From assembly GCA_900540305.1 (NCBI GenBank), contig UQFL01000031.1, forward strand, positions 1 to 24,102: DNA of 24,102 nucleotides. Reading direction: 5' to 3'. Shown here one piece after another: positions 21,607-24,102 of this stretch; position 1 is the stretch's first letter; every line of letters begins with the position of its first letter. Both the position numbers and the translations under genes were made by a program. This DNA is from an uncultured Oscillospiraceae bacterium. Lineage in GTDB: Bacteria; Bacillota; Clostridia; Oscillospirales; Acutalibacteraceae. A model generated the notes under the pieces. The model made no database searches. It saw only the letters and a list, made by a program, of their open reading frames with translations, and had not been told where the DNA came from.

Positions 21607-22590
21607 CTACCCAATATATTTTCGGTGAGCAATCTTGACATTGCTCTGTTTTACCATTGCATATTGCAAGGTAGTATCTATTTTTCTATGCCCTAAAAGC
21701 TGCTGCAGCTGTTCAATAGGCATTCCTTTATCTATTGCCATAGTTGCAAGTGTACGCCTAAACTTATGCGGGTGCACTTTTGGTAATCCTAATTGTTTTC
21801 CAAACTCTCTCAACCTTGTTTCAATTCCGCCTATTTTTAGTCTATTATGTGGTGATTTTAACGAAACAAACAAGGCTGGGTTATTGTCAGTCCTGCTGCT
21901 CAAGTAATTTTGTAAGTGAATTTTTGTTCTCGCATCAAAATAAACTATCCTTTCCTTACTACCTTTACCAAAAACTATACATTCTCTTTCATTGAAATCA
22001 ATATCATTTCTATTAAGAAGCACCATTTCTCCAACACGCATACCTGTAGAAGCTAGCATATCAATAATTGCCAAATCTCTTAATTCAGTGCAGTTATCCC
22101 TCATTAGCTCCAACGCTTCATCTGAATATGTCTCTTTAATGTTAGTTATGGTTTTTACCTTATGTATCCTTCTTACAGGACTTTTCAATATATAATCTTC
22201 ATCTTCAAGCCATGAGAAAAAGCTGGAAAGTATTCGTCTTATGTTATCTATTGTAACTTTACTTGAACCTTTTTTCTCTTGATAATAGGTTAAATAGTTG
22301 CGAATATCATCAGTAACAATATGCTTAATATCTTTATCAACTGTAGTAAGCATAGCGTTGATAGTTGCATTATAATATTTAAGCGACTTCTCCGAACAGC
22401 CCTCTATTCGCTTTGCAGATAGAAATAGCTCTACAAAATTCTGTTCCAAGTTACTCTTTTTGCTTTCGCTTTCTGTTACCTCATATTTTGCAAGATTACA
22501 TTGCAATACTTCTTGCAATTTTTCGCATTGCGCATTATTCAAGAAAGATAACACTCCCTGAATAATATCATTAATTAGCTCTTGTTTCAT
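21607..22590 (-). CDS. XerC/D-like tyrosine recombinase, probable HsdS invertase
   Basis: A 327-residue recombinase from the ATG at 22590, which has AGGAG 7 bases upstream (an earlier in-frame ATG at 22608 overlaps that site). The catalytic set is Arg185 (TGMRVGEM), Lys212 (GKGSKERIVYF), His275-x-x-Arg278 (HKFRRTL), His301 (LLGHRK) and Tyr310 (LQYA). It is closest in style to Xer/PsrA-type enzymes such as those that shuffle type I hsdS genes, rather than the arm-binding integrase at 12788-14002. In front of hsdS by 14 bases and in the same operon. The DNA it inverts is not seen here. Confidence 0.9.
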   Translation of the reverse strand: MKQELINDIIQGVLSFLNNAQCEKLQEVLQCNLAKYEVTESESKKSNLEQNFVELFLSAKRIEGCSEKSLKYYNATINAMLTTVDKDIKHIVTDDIRNYLTYYQEKKGSSKVTIDNIRRILSSFFSWLEDEDYILKSPVRRIHKVKTITNIKETYSDEALELMRDNCTELRDLAIIDMLASTGMRVGEMVLLNRNDIDFNERECIVFGKGSKERIVYFDARTKIHLQNYLSSRTDNNPALFVSLKSPHNRLKIGGIETRLREFGKQLGLPKVHPHKFRRTLATMAIDKGMPIEQLQQLLGHRKIDTTLQYAMVKQSNVKIAHRKYIG

Positions 22591-22627
22591 AGCCATTCTC
22601 CTTTTCATTATTTAGAGAACAACTATG

Positions 22628-22687
22628 GAGTGGAAGTCCCCTGATTTTAACTTTCCCCACTCACGAAAGTTATAGGTTTGCATTATA
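22628..22687 (-). promoter_or_regulatory. Candidate promoter and leader hairpin of the recombinase/hsdS/hsdR genes
   Basis: Minus-strand TATAAT (22682-22687) has a weak TTATAA-like -35 about 16-17 bp upstream. Downstream in the leader, GAGTGG...CCACTC and inner AAGT/ACTT arms (22628-22637 with 22650-22662) form a strong hairpin upstream of the ribosome site. The hairpin has no T run; it could control translation or be a recombinase site. Confidence 0.4.
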
Positions 22688-22737
22688 ACTTATTTACCAA
22701 CGCTTATAACATATTGTGGATATTTATTTTTTCTATT

Positions 22738-24078
22738 CTATTGTTCCAAATTGGATTGAATCTCACTATAACTTATATTTTGATAATTATCGCTATTTGT
22801 AGAGTCTAACTCTTTTACGTTAAACAACTCTTTATGGTTCTCTTTAAATATTTTAAATTTCTGTGTTTTTCTGAAATCCTTATACAGCGGCCATTCTAAT
22901 AAAGATGTAGCAATCAATGCATTATCAGTTTTTGTTTCTAGTATTCTAATAGCATCATCATAATTTTCTAACAAAATATATTTTGCTAAAATGAAGCTAT
23001 CATTTAAAGCGGAAAAATCTGTCTTTTCTATTTCATTTTTAACAGAATCAATACCATATTTTGCTTTTTGCGAGATCCATCTATTTACTTTTGACATCAT
23101 TTTTGTAATATTTTCAACGTCTAATTTTTCTAATTGCTCAAAAATAAATTCACTCACATCATATTGTTCTCGGCATAAAAAATCAAAACCGACATTAAAT
23201 ACTTCATCCAAATATTTATTTTTATCCGAATTTTTAAAAAACCTACCACATTCCAAAAATATTGATAAAATTATACACTCTATAGTGTTAAAAGCTTTCA
23301 ACACATAATTCTCATCAACCAATAAATGTGAATCCAATTCTGGTTTTGAAATTTTTGTTTTAGAAATGCCGTTCAAATAGCTACTATTCACAATAGATTT
23401 ATTATGAACAATTATATTTCTTCGACAATATAATTCAATGAAGTCATCATAAATTCCATATTTTTCAATACTTATACCATGATTTTGAAAAATTTTAAAC
23501 CACTCTGTATAATCTTTACGCATTGTTTTGTCTATTAAGTTTGTAATAATATAAGATTCTAATTCGGAGGAATTATATTTTACTATTTCTGAATAAGAAA
23601 TAGTCTTATCAGCTAAATATTTATCCGGATATCTTTCAAATAAGCAATGCAATAAATTAGAAATAGCATCCTCAAATTTTACCATTAACATTATTATGGT
23701 CTCTTCAAGAAATAATCTCTCCATATTGAGATACTTTTCAAATTCTATTGCTTCATTTATCGGATCAAAAGAATCGCTTACTCCCAACTTATCTATATTT
23801 TTTATCTTAAACTTTACTGATCTATTATCATCATTCTCACTATGTAAAATTTCAACAAATGAATTCATAAATTTGCTAAAGCTAGTGTAACTTTCTGATT
23901 CTTTTTTTAATTTATCTTCAACATTAAGAGCACGTATATATGTAATTATTGCAAAGCCTTTAGAATTGTCTTTCATGCCCTTCTTAGATTTTCTTTTAAT
24001 TGATTTGAGTTCATTAGAAAATAAAAATTTCAATCTTTCAATTTCTTCAATAGTATATTTTAATAAACCTATTTCCAT
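22738..24078 (-). CDS. HEPN-motif protein at the head of the RM cluster
   Basis: 446 residues, AAGGAG 7 bases before the ATG. It is helical and lysine/asparagine rich. The segment YCRRNIIVHNKSIV (217-230) carries RNIIVH, an Arg-x4-His HEPN ribonuclease motif (Arg220, Asn221, His225), preceded by a helix with conserved acidic residues (FEDAISNLLHCLFERYP). HEPN domains of this kind are found in abortive-infection and RM-linked defence proteins. The C-terminal 200 residues have no recognised domain but show helical repeats (YDVSEFIFEQLEKLD, YDDAIRILETKTD) like TPR. It is about 150 bases upstream of the recombinase gene on the same strand. The motif call is good; RNase function is inferred. Confidence 0.72.
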   Translation of the reverse strand: MEIGLLKYTIEEIERLKFLFSNELKSIKRKSKKGMKDNSKGFAIITYIRALNVEDKLKKESESYTSFSKFMNSFVEILHSENDDNRSVKFKIKNIDKLGVSDSFDPINEAIEFEKYLNMERLFLEETIIMLMVKFEDAISNLLHCLFERYPDKYLADKTISYSEIVKYNSSELESYIITNLIDKTMRKDYTEWFKIFQNHGISIEKYGIYDDFIELYCRRNIIVHNKSIVNSSYLNGISKTKISKPELDSHLLVDENYVLKAFNTIECIILSIFLECGRFFKNSDKNKYLDEVFNVGFDFLCREQYDVSEFIFEQLEKLDVENITKMMSKVNRWISQKAKYGIDSVKNEIEKTDFSALNDSFILAKYILLENYDDAIRILETKTDNALIATSLLEWPLYKDFRKTQKFKIFKENHKELFNVKELDSTNSDNYQNISYSEIQSNLEQ

Positions 24079-24102
24079 AATAATTCTCCTTATATTCTAT
24101 CT

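Overview
This window looks like one end of a draft contig from a low-GC Firmicute, most likely a gut Clostridia of the Ruminococcaceae/Oscillospiraceae type. The reasons are AT-rich DNA, strong AAGGAG ribosome sites, double zinc-ribbon membrane proteins, an NPCBM-like domain, a BspA-like leucine-rich-repeat protein and an HTH/Ser-Thr kinase gene pair typical of those genomes. No marker gene fixes the species. The first 43 bases are not genomic: they are an Illumina Nextera i7 adapter ending in the 19-bp mosaic end. Most of the window is accessory DNA with no housekeeping genes. Layout and function calls come from reading the sequence; no searches were run. || Region 1 (44-15737) reads as one integrative island bounded by identical direct copies of the 3' half of a tRNA-Trp gene on the minus strand (44-82 and 15699-15737). 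Its far end carries three toxin-like modules: a solo HipA-like kinase, an MNT nucleotidyltransferase/HEPN pair, and a Fic/VbhA-like pair. A 7.8-kb block of surface and signalling genes follows. On the minus strand are a zinc-ribbon/helical-repeat/NPCBM membrane protein, a lipoprotein, decayed copies of parts of both, a frameshifted membrane gene and a membrane-anchored protein. Divergently, on the plus strand, are a zinc-ribbon/DG-repeat/LRR membrane protein, an HTH protein and a Ser/Thr kinase. The recombination module comes next: an HTH (replication-initiator-like) gene, an excisionase, a decayed second HTH copy, a structured non-coding stretch and a tyrosine integrase. An ADP-ribosylglycohydrolase gene lies between the integrase and the right end. 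|| Region 2 (about 15050-15880) is a dense junction. It has several rho-independent terminators read on the minus strand, three tRNA-Trp 3' tails of decreasing completeness each followed by its own terminator, a 153-bp palindromic element lodged in one tail, and paired TGATGCT sites with 11-bp spacing that look like integrase arm sites. This is what repeated insertion at one tRNA gene would leave. || Region 3 (about 15880-24102) is the near end of a second, neighbouring island. It holds a minus-strand defence operon, read from right to left: a HEPN-motif protein, a XerC/D-like tyrosine recombinase, HsdS, a nuclease-like protein and HsdR. HsdM is not in the window and may lie beyond its right edge. 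A recombinase 14 bases from the specificity gene suggests that HsdS may be phase variable. || The most interesting candidates for follow-up are the transmembrane zinc-ribbon/kinase cassette (about 3172-10974), the recombinase/nuclease-like/HEPN additions to the type I restriction operon, and the layered tRNA-Trp insertion site.
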